DNA of 64,000 nucleotides from CAXXIC01 sp049315325 (GCA_049315325.1 JBMOKJ010000001.1:124001-188000); one strand, 5' to 3'; positions 9,711 through 18,381 are shown, counted from the first letter of the stretch. Notes: generated from the sequence alone by a model not told the origin. Numbers and translations: made by a program.

Positions 9711-11462
9711 TTATTGATTCAAAGGCCAATCATCAGTTCGGAAAGGGCTGACTGGCAAATTGGCTCCGTTGTAGAGGTAACAAGGTGGATTTTTTGCCCA
9801 CCCGTAGCGAACAGCAACTGGATTTTTCACTTGGTCACTCGACACAACAATAGTCTCTCCTTCAATTACTGCCTTAGCGAAAACCCACTTTTTATCCGTT
9901 CCGGCGATGGCGAAGCCCGGTAATTCTGCCGGTGCTGCTGAGGGAAGTACATCGGGGAAAATTTGCGGATGAGCACCAATTTTAAGCCCCTTTGCAAATT
10001 TGAAACGAATGCGAATTTTGTTTCCCTCTACCTTCATACCCTGATAAAGCGGACCAGAAGATTCAATTTTTTCACCATAAGCGAGTTGACGGGCTAGAAG
10101 TGCAAGTCGATGACCCACATCGCGTTTGTCGCCGGGATGGATATCATTGGCTTCTCCAATATCGATGGTCACTGCCATACCCGTATTGGGAACTTTCAAG
10201 CTACGCAACTGCATCTCGCGAATCACCTGCCAACCGTCTTTCTCCACAGGTTGTCTTGCAGGAGTTTGAAAAGCAGCTAGTTGAACGAACAGGAAAGGAA
10301 AATCGCCCAATCCCCAGCGAGTACGCCAATCGCTAATCAATCCGGCCATCAGTTTATCATAATCCCATGGGTTACCTGCATTTTGTTCCCCTTGATACCA
10401 AATTACCCCCTTGATTCCGTAAGGAATAATCGGATGAATCATGCCATTGAAAAGGTGCGTAGGTCTATCTGGTTTTGGATTACCATCAGGAAGGGATGTC
10501 GGCATGGGCACTGAGGGTTTTGGACGTGGAGGCAGAGTAGCATGTGCAGCTCTTGCTGCTGCTTCCGCTTTGGTCCATTCTTCTACTTCTGCTTTATAAG
10601 CTGCTCCATACTGTTCGTTCCAGGCTTTCATTTTCGCATCGAAATCAGCCTTTCCAGCAGCTGCAGCAGCCTTAAGTGCCGGAGACTCAGCCTTCTCTTT
10701 CTCATGCAGAGCCACATAAGATTTGAATGTAGTATCTTTTTTCAACGCATCAAGACTAATAAACGCTTCAATGGGCTTGCCTCCCCACGGACACTGAATC
10801 AACCCGACCGGTAAACCGGTGCGATCCTGAATCTCAGAACCAAAATAATAGGCAACAGCCGAAAAGCTATTCGGCCATCCGCCATTTCCCACAAGCATTT
10901 CGGGAGTACAAACCTGCCAATGACCAACCAATAAGCTTTTGGGATTCAAGTCGGTTTGATAATTTTCCTTTGGAAGAAAGGATGGGACTTTATTGACAAT
11001 AAAAAGGCGCAACATCGGACGTTTAGCCTTGGGAATGTCCACTTTAGCGAAGCTGGTACTACTGATTCCGTATTCCATATTACTTTGTCCCGAGCAAGCC
11101 CAAACATCGCCGATGAGGACATCGGAGAATGTAATTGTGTTTTTTCCGCTAACGGTCATTATCACTGGATCTACAGTACTTTTTAGCCGATCAAGATTGA
11201 TTCGCCACTTGCCAGATGCATCTGCGATAGTGCTGCCAGTGAGTTTACCAATAGTAACGGTGATTTTCTCACCCGGGTCAGCTTTTCCCCATACTGGTAA
11301 AGTAATTGATTGTTGCAAGACCATGTGGTCTCCAAAAATTGCAGGCAATTGCACATTGGCACGAGTTGGATTAATTCCAAGCAGCAGAGTTGTACTTAGA
11401 ATAAGGAGTTTAGTTTTCGTACTCCAAAATTTGAATACTGGATATAAACGATTTGTTTTCAT
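9711..11462 (-). CDS. SASA-type carbohydrate O-acetylesterase (583 aa)
   Basis: This is a secreted SGNH-fold esterase of the sialate O-acetylesterase (SASA) family. After a signal peptide comes a beta-domain opening with GDHMVLQQ, then WACSGQSNMEYG with the nucleophile Ser in GQSNM. GVIWYQGEQNAG is the oxyanion/Gln-Gly-Glu block, and NDIHPGDKRDVGHRLA holds the catalytic Asp/His. An Ala/Lys/Glu-rich insertion of about 80 residues (near 250-330) interrupts the catalytic domain and is probably a solvent-exposed helical arm. The name does not fix the substrate: SASA members also remove acetyl groups from plant and microbial glycans. With lyases and a galactosidase next door it probably unmasks an acetylated polysaccharide. 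It has its own promoter and palindrome upstream. Confidence 0.88.
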   Translation of the reverse strand: MKTNRLYPVFKFWSTKTKLLILSTTLLLGINPTRANVQLPAIFGDHMVLQQSITLPVWGKADPGEKITVTIGKLTGSTIADASGKWRINLDRLKSTVDPVIMTVSGKNTITFSDVLIGDVWACSGQSNMEYGISSTSFAKVDIPKAKRPMLRLFIVNKVPSFLPKENYQTDLNPKSLLVGHWQVCTPEMLVGNGGWPNSFSAVAYYFGSEIQDRTGLPVGLIQCPWGGKPIEAFISLDALKKDTTFKSYVALHEKEKAESPALKAAAAAGKADFDAKMKAWNEQYGAAYKAEVEEWTKAEAAARAAHATLPPRPKPSVPMPTSLPDGNPKPDRPTHLFNGMIHPIIPYGIKGVIWYQGEQNAGNPWDYDKLMAGLISDWRTRWGLGDFPFLFVQLAAFQTPARQPVEKDGWQVIREMQLRSLKVPNTGMAVTIDIGEANDIHPGDKRDVGHRLALLARQLAYGEKIESSGPLYQGMKVEGNKIRIRFKFAKGLKIGAHPQIFPDVLPSAAPAELPGFAIAGTDKKWVFAKAVIEGETIVVSSDQVKNPVAVRYGWAKNPPCYLYNGANLPVSPFRTDDWPLNQ

Positions 11463-11790
11463 ACGTATATTATTGGTTTTATTTAAGGTAACATCAATTC
11501 ATTTTTAATAAGTCAACAATCAGAATGTCAGGGAAATTTAGATTTACCTCAAAAGCGCGATTGCACACCACAGCAACGGAGCCTGCCCATGCAAGTCACC
11601 AACTATGCATCTGCGCTGCATGTAATGATTTCGATCGTTTTTGATGTTTGTACCTTCACACACTTCCTTCGGCTCGTCATTGCATAAATAGACGAAATTA
11701 AAGAAATCCAAATGATTATTACAATCATTTGCTTAAGATTATATGAATAGAATCGCAAATAAACGAAGCCATAAGAATTGTAAGTGGTCG

Positions 11791-11835
11791 CAAATTTATA
11801 TTTATCGTATTCATTTAGGTATAACAAATGTTGTA
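11791..11835 (-). promoter_or_regulatory. Promoter and regulator palindrome for the acetylesterase (copy 3)
   Basis: On the minus strand a perfect -7 box, TAAATTTG, occupies 11791-11798. AACAAATGTTGTA occupies 11823-11835. The gap is 24 bp, as in copy 1. The site lies between the acetylesterase (minus) and the regulator (plus), so one palindrome could serve both directions, but the spacing fits only the minus direction. The resulting leader would be about 320 bases, which is long. Confidence 0.55.
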
Positions 11836-11914
11836 TAGATTGGTAATCGTAAAAAAAAGCTATTGCATTGATTTAAAAAGAAATTGTAATGAAGTCTTAC
11901 TTATAAAATGTGTA

Positions 11915-11922
11915 TATATTTG
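11915..11922 (+). promoter_or_regulatory. -7 box of the hybrid regulator gene
   Basis: TATATTTG matches the Bacteroidetes -7 consensus TAnnTTTG exactly. It lies 35 bp upstream of the ATG at 11957. No good -33 element is seen. It argues against a start further upstream at 11828, which would lie before the transcript start. Confidence 0.5.
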
Positions 11923-11956
11923 TAATCAATTCAATCCTTATTTTTCTAACCTCAAA

Positions 11957-14900
11957 ATGGATTCGGCTAAACACACATTTTCTTTTTGTTTGTTTTGGAT
12001 GTTATTGAGCCTGTCAATAAATCTCAGGGCAGATAATAGCACCTTCTTTTTTGAAAACCTCAATATGAACGATGGTCTTTCGGTAAATTCTGTGATTAGG
12101 ATTTATCAGGATAAAGAGGGATTTCTATGGATATGCACAAGGGACGGATTGAACAAATACGACGGCAGCCGCTTCCGAATTTACAGATTTGACAGAAACA
12201 ACCCCAATTCACTTTCAAGCAACGATGTCAATTCGATTGTAGAAGATATGAAAGGCAATATGTGGGTTGGAACCTACAACGGGTTGAATTACATCGACAA
12301 ACAATCGGGTGAAATCGTAAAATACTATGCTCAAAACAGCCCTACTTCTCTGCCGATTAATACAATCAAAAATCTATTAATTGATCAAACCCAAAGGCTT
12401 TGGGTGGCATCCAATATGGGTCTGTCCTACTTCATCGAAAAGTCAAACTGCTTCAAAACCATCAAAAGTGGGTCTCCCATTATTTCTGTATTGGAAGTAG
12501 AAAAGGGTGTTATTCTTTTTGCAGAATTAAACACACTCTACATTTACAAATTGCAGACAGGAGCATTGGAGGCATATAAATTGCCTAACAACCATACGGT
12601 AAATACCATTTTAAAGGGTACGGATGGGATGTTTTGGATTGGCACAAACAAGAGCGGTCTTTTGTCTTTCGATTACAAAACAAAAGAATTCAATCAAATA
12701 GATTTAAAAGACAAATCGGGAAAAACATACAACAACCACATTGATGCAATCTTAGAACTGGATCAAAAAAGAGGACTTCTTATTTCAGGTTTATCCGGCC
12801 TATTAGTTTATGACAGATATGGTGATAAATCGACATACAACTTACAAGCAGAAGCAGAAATTAATGGGCTTTCGGACAACCGAATAGTAGCCATGAGTAA
12901 AGACAATTCGGGAGGAATATGGCTATCGACTTGGAGTAGTGGGCTGTTTTATACAAATCCAAACTATAGCTACTTTAAAACTTATTCTATTCAACAAAGG
13001 AAACAGTTTGAGAAAACGAGTATTACGTCTTTAGTGTACTCTCAAAATATGCTTTGGTTGTCTTCCAACAAAGGATTGGTGAAGTACGATATCACACGAA
13101 ACTCCTATTCTTTCTATGGAAATCAAAGAATAGAACGAATGTATAAACAAAATGACGGCAACTTATACACTTCGATTTCATCACTTGGAATAACTACGTT
13201 TAATCCGTCAACATGCAGTTGGGCAGAAGAGCTAAAAGTTCCCCTCAAGACTTATGCTAAAGGATTGTCAGAAGATTCAAGTGGCAATCTTTGGGTGGTT
13301 CCCAATACGGGAGAATGTTTTGGCCGCTATCTTAAAAAACCAAACCTTTTCGAGGAGGGTCTTCAAATAAAAAATGGCAAAAGATTAAAACTCTATACCG
13401 CTTCGTGTGTGCTCGATGATAAGAAAAGATATTTGTGGATTGGAACTAGAAATGAAGGGGTTTACAAATATGATTTATTAGAAAAAAGATATGAAAACTT
13501 CAGGGTTGAATCTTCGAAATCAGGGAATTTACCACTCAATAACATCAATACGATATTCGAAGACGATAAACGTCAAATATGGATTGGCACATACGGAGGC
13601 GGTCTCTGCAAATACGATAGAGTAAAGAATAATTTTGAAATCTTCGACTCCAATAGAGGCCTTTCGAACCAAGTTATTTGCAACATACAACAAGACAACA
13701 ATAAAAACATTTGGGTCAGCACCATCGAAGGGGTTTCAAAGCTTGACCTCAAGACGAAGCAATTTATCAACTACAATAACACGAATGGCTTTAAAATTGG
13801 CAATGTAAGTGAGAATTCTTTCGTAAAAAATCCGTCAGGGGAGTTTTTCGTTGGCGGAAGCGATGGTTTTATTTCATTTAATCCTTTAAAATTAGCCATC
13901 AATCAAAACACATCCAAAGTTGTAATTGACCTTGTAACTTATTGGGAGCTGAACAACAATAGAGTTTATTACAACAAAGAGACATGGATAGACAATGAGA
14001 AAGCGATAAATTTATCCTATAAAATCCCTGCATTTACAGTACATTTCTCATCTTTAAATTACCTCTACTCTAAGCAAAACAAATATGCCTACAAAATCAA
14101 GGAAATAGACGATGAGTGGAAATATCTGGGAAATACTAATCATTTAAATTTCAACAATCTAGCTTACGGAAAATATACGCTGCTTGTAAAATCAGCGAAC
14201 AATGATGGTATCTGGAACAACAATCCGACGTCATTGATAATCCGTATCGACCCTCCTTTTTGGTGGACATGGTATTCAAAATTAGCATATACGATATTAA
14301 TAATCAGTCTGATAATTCTCTTCCTAAGGTATTATCTCAATAAGAAGAAATTAGAAAATGATATAAAAATAAAACAGGCTGAAAAGAGAAATCTTGAAGA
14401 GGTATTTCAAACAAGAATGAGATTATTTACCAATTTTTCGCATGAGCTCAGAACGCCACTGACTTTAATAATTGGACCGGTTCATAATCTACTGAAGAAT
14501 ACGAGTTTAAGTAATGAGGTGCTCAATGTCATTAGTCTATTGAATAAGAATGCGAATAGACTTTTGTTGCTTGTCAATCAACTGATGGACTTCAGAAAGC
14601 TTGAAGAGGGCAATCTTGTGTTGAAATGCTATAATTATTCGTTTCAAGAATTCATGAACAGCATACATGAAGCTTTTTATGAGATTGCACTCGAGAGAGA
14701 AATAGACTTTCAACTCAACAATACCTATGACGCAAATGACTTTTGGTTTGATTTTTCAAAGCTAGAGAAGGTAATGATGAACCTACTCTCTAACGCATTT
14801 AAGCACACTCCTCAAAATGGGTCTGTCAGAATAAATGTGACAAAAAAAGATAGAAGTGAATTGCAAAAAGCCTATGAAAAAAAAACAGAATTGCTACCAA

Positions 14901-16033
14901 CCATAACGTCTAATTTCTTGGAAATATTGGTTATAGATAATGGCATTGGAGTGCCTGAAGAAAATATTCAAAAAATATTTGACCCTTTCTATCAAGCACA
15001 TAACTATGAATCCAGTTCAATTTATGGCTCAGGGGTAGGATTAAACTTAACAAAAGGACTTGTCGAACTTCATCATGGGGCAATTTGGGCTGAAAGTAAT
15101 CCTAAGACAGAAACAACATTCTTCATTATTTTGCCGCTTGGCAATGCTCACTTGAAAGAGTATGAAATAGACGAAGAGGCTATTCATAATGAGATATCCG
15201 ATTTTAAAAGAAGCCTGACAATAGTTTCTAACTCTTCTGTTTTGTCTGATTCGTCAGTTAGCTCCAAACTAATCAAGCGATATAATTTGCTAATTATAGA
15301 TGATAATCTTGAACTTAGGAATTTTATTTCCGAAGTATTCATGAAAGATTTTACGGTTTATCAAGCAGATAACGGATCAGACGGACTACGATTGGCTAAA
15401 AGTTTATCGCCAGATTTGATTATTTCGGATGTTATTATGCCTGGACTAAACGGTTTCGAACTTTGTAAATTGATTAAATCAAATTATGAAACCTCACATA
15501 TCCCGGTAATTTTATTGACAGCCCGTGCAGCAGAAGATGATTATAAACAGGGTTTTGAGGATGGTGCCGACGAATATATTTCAAAACCATTCAATGTTGA
15601 TTTATTGGCGTCCCGAGTTAAGAATATTCTGAAAAACAGAGAAGCTTTAAGAGAGATTTTCGCTAAAAAGATATTAGTGCAAGGGTTTGAATCAAACGAT
15701 GCAGAAAATCCCGACAATAAATTTATGAGAAAAATTTATGAGTATGTAAAAGACAACATAAACAATCCCGAACTTAAAATCGAAAAATTTGCTTTATACA
15801 TTGGATTGGATCGCACTCAGTTTTACAGAAAGGTCAAATATTTAACAGATTTATCGCCAAGTAGATTGGTTATGACCATCCGAATACGCACCGCTGCCGA
15901 AATGCTAAAATCTGGAAATGTATCCATCTCAGAAGCATGTTATCAAGTCGGGTTTAATGATTTGTCGTATTTTGGGAAATGCTTTAAAATGATTTACGAG
16001 ATTTCTCCAACAGATTTTATAAAGAAAATATAA
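11957..16033 (+). CDS. Hybrid two-component system sensor/regulator (HTCS, 1358 aa)
   Basis: This single-chain regulator spans the inner membrane. It has a signal/anchor at the N-terminus, a long periplasmic two-component propeller (repeats such as GFLWICTRDGLNKYDG and QIWIGTYGGGLCKYD), and a Y_Y_Y-type module. A membrane helix lies near 771-795. The His kinase block NFSHELRTPLTLIIGP carries the phospho-accepting His at about 829, followed by an ATPase domain (NLLSNAFKHTPQNG, DNGIGVPEE). A receiver domain has phospho-Asp near 1158 (ISDVIMPGLNGFE), and a C-terminal AraC-type HTH (SEACYQVGFNDLSYFGKCF) completes it. Such proteins bind an oligosaccharide in the periplasm and activate glycan-degradation genes. 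I chose the ATG at 11957 over one at 11828 because of the signal-like sequence and the -7 box between them. It is divergent from the acetylesterase and the likely activator of the three units with palindromes. Confidence 0.93.
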   Translation: MDSAKHTFSFCLFWMLLSLSINLRADNSTFFFENLNMNDGLSVNSVIRIYQDKEGFLWICTRDGLNKYDGSRFRIYRFDRNNPNSLSSNDVNSIVEDMKGNMWVGTYNGLNYIDKQSGEIVKYYAQNSPTSLPINTIKNLLIDQTQRLWVASNMGLSYFIEKSNCFKTIKSGSPIISVLEVEKGVILFAELNTLYIYKLQTGALEAYKLPNNHTVNTILKGTDGMFWIGTNKSGLLSFDYKTKEFNQIDLKDKSGKTYNNHIDAILELDQKRGLLISGLSGLLVYDRYGDKSTYNLQAEAEINGLSDNRIVAMSKDNSGGIWLSTWSSGLFYTNPNYSYFKTYSIQQRKQFEKTSITSLVYSQNMLWLSSNKGLVKYDITRNSYSFYGNQRIERMYKQNDGNLYTSISSLGITTFNPSTCSWAEELKVPLKTYAKGLSEDSSGNLWVVPNTGECFGRYLKKPNLFEEGLQIKNGKRLKLYTASCVLDDKKRYLWIGTRNEGVYKYDLLEKRYENFRVESSKSGNLPLNNINTIFEDDKRQIWIGTYGGGLCKYDRVKNNFEIFDSNRGLSNQVICNIQQDNNKNIWVSTIEGVSKLDLKTKQFINYNNTNGFKIGNVSENSFVKNPSGEFFVGGSDGFISFNPLKLAINQNTSKVVIDLVTYWELNNNRVYYNKETWIDNEKAINLSYKIPAFTVHFSSLNYLYSKQNKYAYKIKEIDDEWKYLGNTNHLNFNNLAYGKYTLLVKSANNDGIWNNNPTSLIIRIDPPFWWTWYSKLAYTILIISLIILFLRYYLNKKKLENDIKIKQAEKRNLEEVFQTRMRLFTNFSHELRTPLTLIIGPVHNLLKNTSLSNEVLNVISLLNKNANRLLLLVNQLMDFRKLEEGNLVLKCYNYSFQEFMNSIHEAFYEIALEREIDFQLNNTYDANDFWFDFSKLEKVMMNLLSNAFKHTPQNGSVRINVTKKDRSELQKAYEKKTELLPTITSNFLEILVIDNGIGVPEENIQKIFDPFYQAHNYESSSIYGSGVGLNLTKGLVELHHGAIWAESNPKTETTFFIILPLGNAHLKEYEIDEEAIHNEISDFKRSLTIVSNSSVLSDSSVSSKLIKRYNLLIIDDNLELRNFISEVFMKDFTVYQADNGSDGLRLAKSLSPDLIISDVIMPGLNGFELCKLIKSNYETSHIPVILLTARAAEDDYKQGFEDGADEYISKPFNVDLLASRVKNILKNREALREIFAKKILVQGFESNDAENPDNKFMRKIYEYVKDNINNPELKIEKFALYIGLDRTQFYRKVKYLTDLSPSRLVMTIRIRTAAEMLKSGNVSISEACYQVGFNDLSYFGKCFKMIYEISPTDFIKKI

Positions 16034-16537
16034 CGATCTTTCGGTTGAAGACCTCTTATTTTCACACGACTGATTGATTTAATACCTTCCCAAGCCAATA
16101 TAAGGCTCGTATTCTTAAAAGCCATATCAAAAAGGATGTTTATGTAATATATTGGTGGAGTTGTGTTGTACAATACTTTCGATTGATATTTCTAGGAATA
16201 AATGTGTAAATCAAAAATAATGCATGCTAATTTGAAATTTACGCCAAATGTTAGCTGATAATCTTTGTGTTAATTTTTACTGAAGAAATGGTGATTGCAA
16301 TTGAGTAATACTCTTCAAGCGCAAATCTCAATTAGGGCTCATACATGTAAGTAGCTTTAATTATCTATCAATATAATCGTTTTTTACAACTTATTGAGGT
16401 TTATTTATATTTTCAACTATCTATATTTTTGAATCAAGACTAGGAATAATCAAGGTTAATATTACAAAAAAACAATAGCCAAGTGAGTTTAATCAATAGA
16501 TAACCATCAATTCCAACTTAAGATTTTATATATCAGG
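16034..16537. other. 504-base gap between regulator and recombinase
   Basis: Two genes converge here (plus regulator, minus recombinase). The stretch is AT-rich with no coding frame of note and no strong terminator hairpin. It could hold one end of the small accessory patch, but no att-like direct repeat is evident by eye. Confidence 0.5.
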
Positions 16538-17122
16538 TTAAAACCGTAACAATTCATACGCTTCCTTTATTTCTTCGTCTTTTAATCCTAGGTAACGTTT
16601 TGTAATCCTCATGTTGGAATGATTAAATATTTCCATCAGTTTAATAAGTGCCATCTCTGAGTTTTCTCCACTCATCGTAAAGACCTGTCGGCCAAATGAT
16701 TTTCGTAGAGTATGGCACGAAAAATTCTTTACTTTCAGTTTATATTTGGATTTGATTTCCTTCAGTATAACATTCAGTCGTTGAGTTGAATAAACACATT
16801 TCTTTTGGCTGACAAAAACGAATGGAAATCCGACTGGATTGATTTTGGAATGACAATCAATTATGTGTTGCTTTAGCTGTTGACTAATCGCGATTACTCT
16901 TTTCTTGTTAGTTTTCTTTTCGATGATGATTATTTCATCGACATTTAAAATTTGTTCCCATTTCAATGCTGTAAGATCAGATACGCGCAATCCCCAAAAA
17001 CTGCGCAATGCAATAAAAAGTGACATTTTATAATTTTCGTCTTTGTACAATTTATGAACCAGATTCAGCATCTGATCCCATTCCAAATAATCTGCTCTTG
17101 TGGTTGAAAATTTTTTTGACAT
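16538..17122 (-). CDS. Minimal tyrosine recombinase, catalytic domain only (194 aa)
   Basis: The tyrosine-recombinase catalytic residues are present in order: Arg in GLRVSDLTALKW, the beta-hairpin Lys region (IEKKTNKKR), HTLRKSFG (His-x-x-Arg), FNHSN, and the Tyr in TKRYLGL. There is no N-terminal arm or core-binding domain, so the protein resembles FimB/FimE-size recombinases. From memory, short integrases of this type with an N-terminus like KFSTTRADYLEW are common in Bacteroidales, so the length is probably natural rather than a truncation. The ATG at 17122 is preferred; a GTG at 17167 would add 15 residues that run into the upstream TGAATGTT repeats. It could insert, excise or invert a DNA segment. 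The neighbours suggest a small mobile or invertible unit. Confidence 0.85.
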   Translation of the reverse strand: MSKKFSTTRADYLEWDQMLNLVHKLYKDENYKMSLFIALRSFWGLRVSDLTALKWEQILNVDEIIIIEKKTNKKRVIAISQQLKQHIIDCHSKINPVGFPFVFVSQKKCVYSTQRLNVILKEIKSKYKLKVKNFSCHTLRKSFGRQVFTMSGENSEMALIKLMEIFNHSNMRITKRYLGLKDEEIKEAYELLRF

Positions 17123-17158
17123 AATTTCAAAATTAGGTTTTTCTTTACTGGGAATGAA

Positions 17159-17276
17159 AACATTCACTTTTGTTCCTAAATATCAAGAATGAATGTTTGA
17201 TTTTCTGTTTGATTTTGGAATTCAGCTAACTCTTTGATTATCAGCGAAACATTCACTTTCCGCATAAGTGAATGTT
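17159..17276. repeat. Cluster of four AACATTCA/TGAATGTT repeats next to the recombinase gene
   Basis: AACATTCACTTT begins at 17159. An inverted TGAATGTTT lies at about 17190-17198. Then a perfect 11-bp inverted repeat, AACATTCACTT (17248-17258) and AAGTGAATGTT (17266-17276), has a 7-base spacer. The copies lie directly upstream of the recombinase ATG. They look like recombinase or accessory-factor binding sites, or an autoregulatory operator; which one is not decidable here. Confidence 0.55.
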
Positions 17277-17301
17277 ATTATTCGGAAATCACGCGTGATT
17301 T

Positions 17302-17547
17302 TTACGTTGATGCATAGTTGCATTTTACTGAAGCTGTTTTTCTTATCATCTTCATTTTCGGGTACATTCTGTTAGGAACAAAACCTCTGGCTTGATTTGT
17401 TGTCACAAACCAATCATCCGGTTTTATAAGGTCATAAGGATCAATATCCTTTAACTTTTGAAAGATTGGCAGAAGTTCAGGCTGGATGACTTGCTCTATT
17501 TCACCAATAAACTTCTCATAATTCATCACAAATTCGATGGCGTCCAT
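17302..17547 (-). CDS. Small conserved-looking hypothetical protein (81 aa)
   Basis: The protein has an acidic/hydrophobic N-terminal half (MDAIEFVMNYEKFIGEIEQ, LLPIFQKLKDIDPYDLI), then DDWFVTTNQARGFVPNRM, and a basic C-terminal half (KMKMIRKTASVK). There is no signal peptide or membrane segment. The TTNQARGF-like stretch in a small protein next to a recombinase recalls excisionase or small DNA-binding accessory proteins, but I do not recognise the family. It starts 12 bases after the stop of the broken gene upstream, so the two were probably one operon. Confidence 0.5.
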   Translation of the reverse strand: MDAIEFVMNYEKFIGEIEQVIQPELLPIFQKLKDIDPYDLIKPDDWFVTTNQARGFVPNRMYPKMKMIRKTASVKCNYAST

Positions 17548-17559
17548 TTTTTCTTGATT

Positions 17560-17739
17560 TTAAGATTTCTCAAAATTCTCTCTCACTACTGTTGATATTG
17601 TTTCAAACCAATCCATTCTGTCTGCAATCTGCTATTTGATTGATTCAATTTCGGCGAATGTCAATTCTCTATTGATTGTCTCCATGGCTGCCTTCTGCAC
17701 ATCTTCTATCGTTAAGAAGTAGATAATCTTATTTTCCAT
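17560..17739 (-). pseudogene. Small gene interrupted by an in-frame TAG
   Basis: ATG at 17739 opens a frame beginning MENKIIYFLTIEDVQKAAM. It reads 35 codons, meets TAG at 17632-17634, and continues in the same frame for 24 more sense codons (QIADRMDWFETISTVVREN) to TAA at 17560. Both halves have protein-like composition, so this is most simply a roughly 59-residue gene killed by one substitution (CAG or AAG to TAG would do it). If it is not a pseudogene, the 35-residue peptide is the product. Function unknown; it is divergent from the XRE regulator. Confidence 0.5.
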
Positions 17740-17830
17740 ACTTTTTCATTTAAAATATTCATTGTGGACTCGGTCGTTATAATCATCGGAATAACGTAAT
17801 GGTATATCATACATTAATCTCATTTCGTAG

Positions 17831-17881
17831 TAATTATCTAATTCATTATATTACTTTGTATCATAATGAATTAGATAATTA
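17831..17881. promoter_or_regulatory. Perfect 19-bp inverted repeat over the XRE promoter and start
   Basis: TAATTATCTAATTCATTAT (17831-17849) is mirrored exactly by 17863-17881, with a 13-base spacer. The right arm ends on the A of the XRE start codon. The spacer carries TTACTTTG (17851-17858), one mismatch from the -7 consensus. This geometry fits an operator at which a dimeric XRE protein represses its own promoter, and perhaps the divergent one. If transcribed it would also form a hairpin covering the translation start. Confidence 0.65.
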
Positions 17882-18183
17882 TGGAAAAACTGAGAATAAA
17901 AGAGCTATTAAAGCTGAAAGGCATGACAATGATTCAGCTGGCAGAAAGACTTGGGATTAATCGGGTCAATCTCAGTAGTAGTAGTATCAATGGGAATCCG
18001 ACTGTCGCTATTGTAGAAAAGATAGCGGCCGTTTTAGGCCTAAGCTTGGCAGAGTTATTCGCTTACCCTATAGAAGAAAATGGCGTAACAGGATATCTCG
18101 GGCACAATGGCGTGATTCATAAGATTGAATCTGTTTCGGATGTGGATAGTTTTGTGATAATGGTTAAGAAATCAATTGATTAA
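17881..18183 (+). CDS. XRE-family helix-turn-helix regulator (100 aa)
   Basis: The N-terminal 60 residues form a Cro/cI-type HTH: KELLKLKGMTMIQLAERLGI is helices 1-2, NRVNLSSSSINGNPTV is the turn and recognition region, and IVEKIAAVLGLSLAELF is the last helices. The C-terminal 40 residues (GYLGHNGVIHKIESVSDVD) form a short beta-rich tail found in Bacteroidetes XRE proteins of this size. A run of four AGT codons (17974-17985) appears to add one Ser to the recognition segment relative to the usual LSxxINGNPT spacing. The gene begins inside a perfect inverted repeat, so autoregulation is likely. It stands alone on the plus strand, 198 bp ahead of the ATPase. Confidence 0.85.
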   Translation: MEKLRIKELLKLKGMTMIQLAERLGINRVNLSSSSINGNPTVAIVEKIAAVLGLSLAELFAYPIEENGVTGYLGHNGVIHKIESVSDVDSFVIMVKKSID

Positions 18184-18381
18184 CTCTGAGCGATTTGAAA
18201 GAATAAAATAAAGCAGCAAGCATCATATAAAAGAAGAACGGATTCATTGTCGAAAAGTATAAATATATTCAATAAATTCATATTTTTACCACTAATTTAT
18301 TCATTCTATTGAATATTTTACTAGTAAATTTGAATATCGATTGCAGAAATATGTGTATATTCGCATTTAAATTAAAAGATA

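Larger units (their letters stand above)
11463..11956. other. 494-base divergent intergenic region
   Basis: It separates the acetylesterase from the divergent hybrid regulator. It holds palindrome copy 3 with its minus-strand -7 box (11791-11835) and a plus-strand -7 box for the regulator (11915-11922). The 11463-11790 part would be the long untranslated leader of the acetylesterase. I see no gene in it. Confidence 0.55.

Noticed and set aside
11828..11956. Upstream extension of the hybrid regulator to an ATG at 11828
   Set aside because: The -7 box at 11915 lies inside it and the signal-like sequence starts at 11957. The extension overlaps palindrome copy 3.
17123..17167. GTG start for the recombinase at 17167
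   Set aside because: It would place the first codons inside the TGAATGTT repeat, and family members usually start near KKFSTTRADYLEW.
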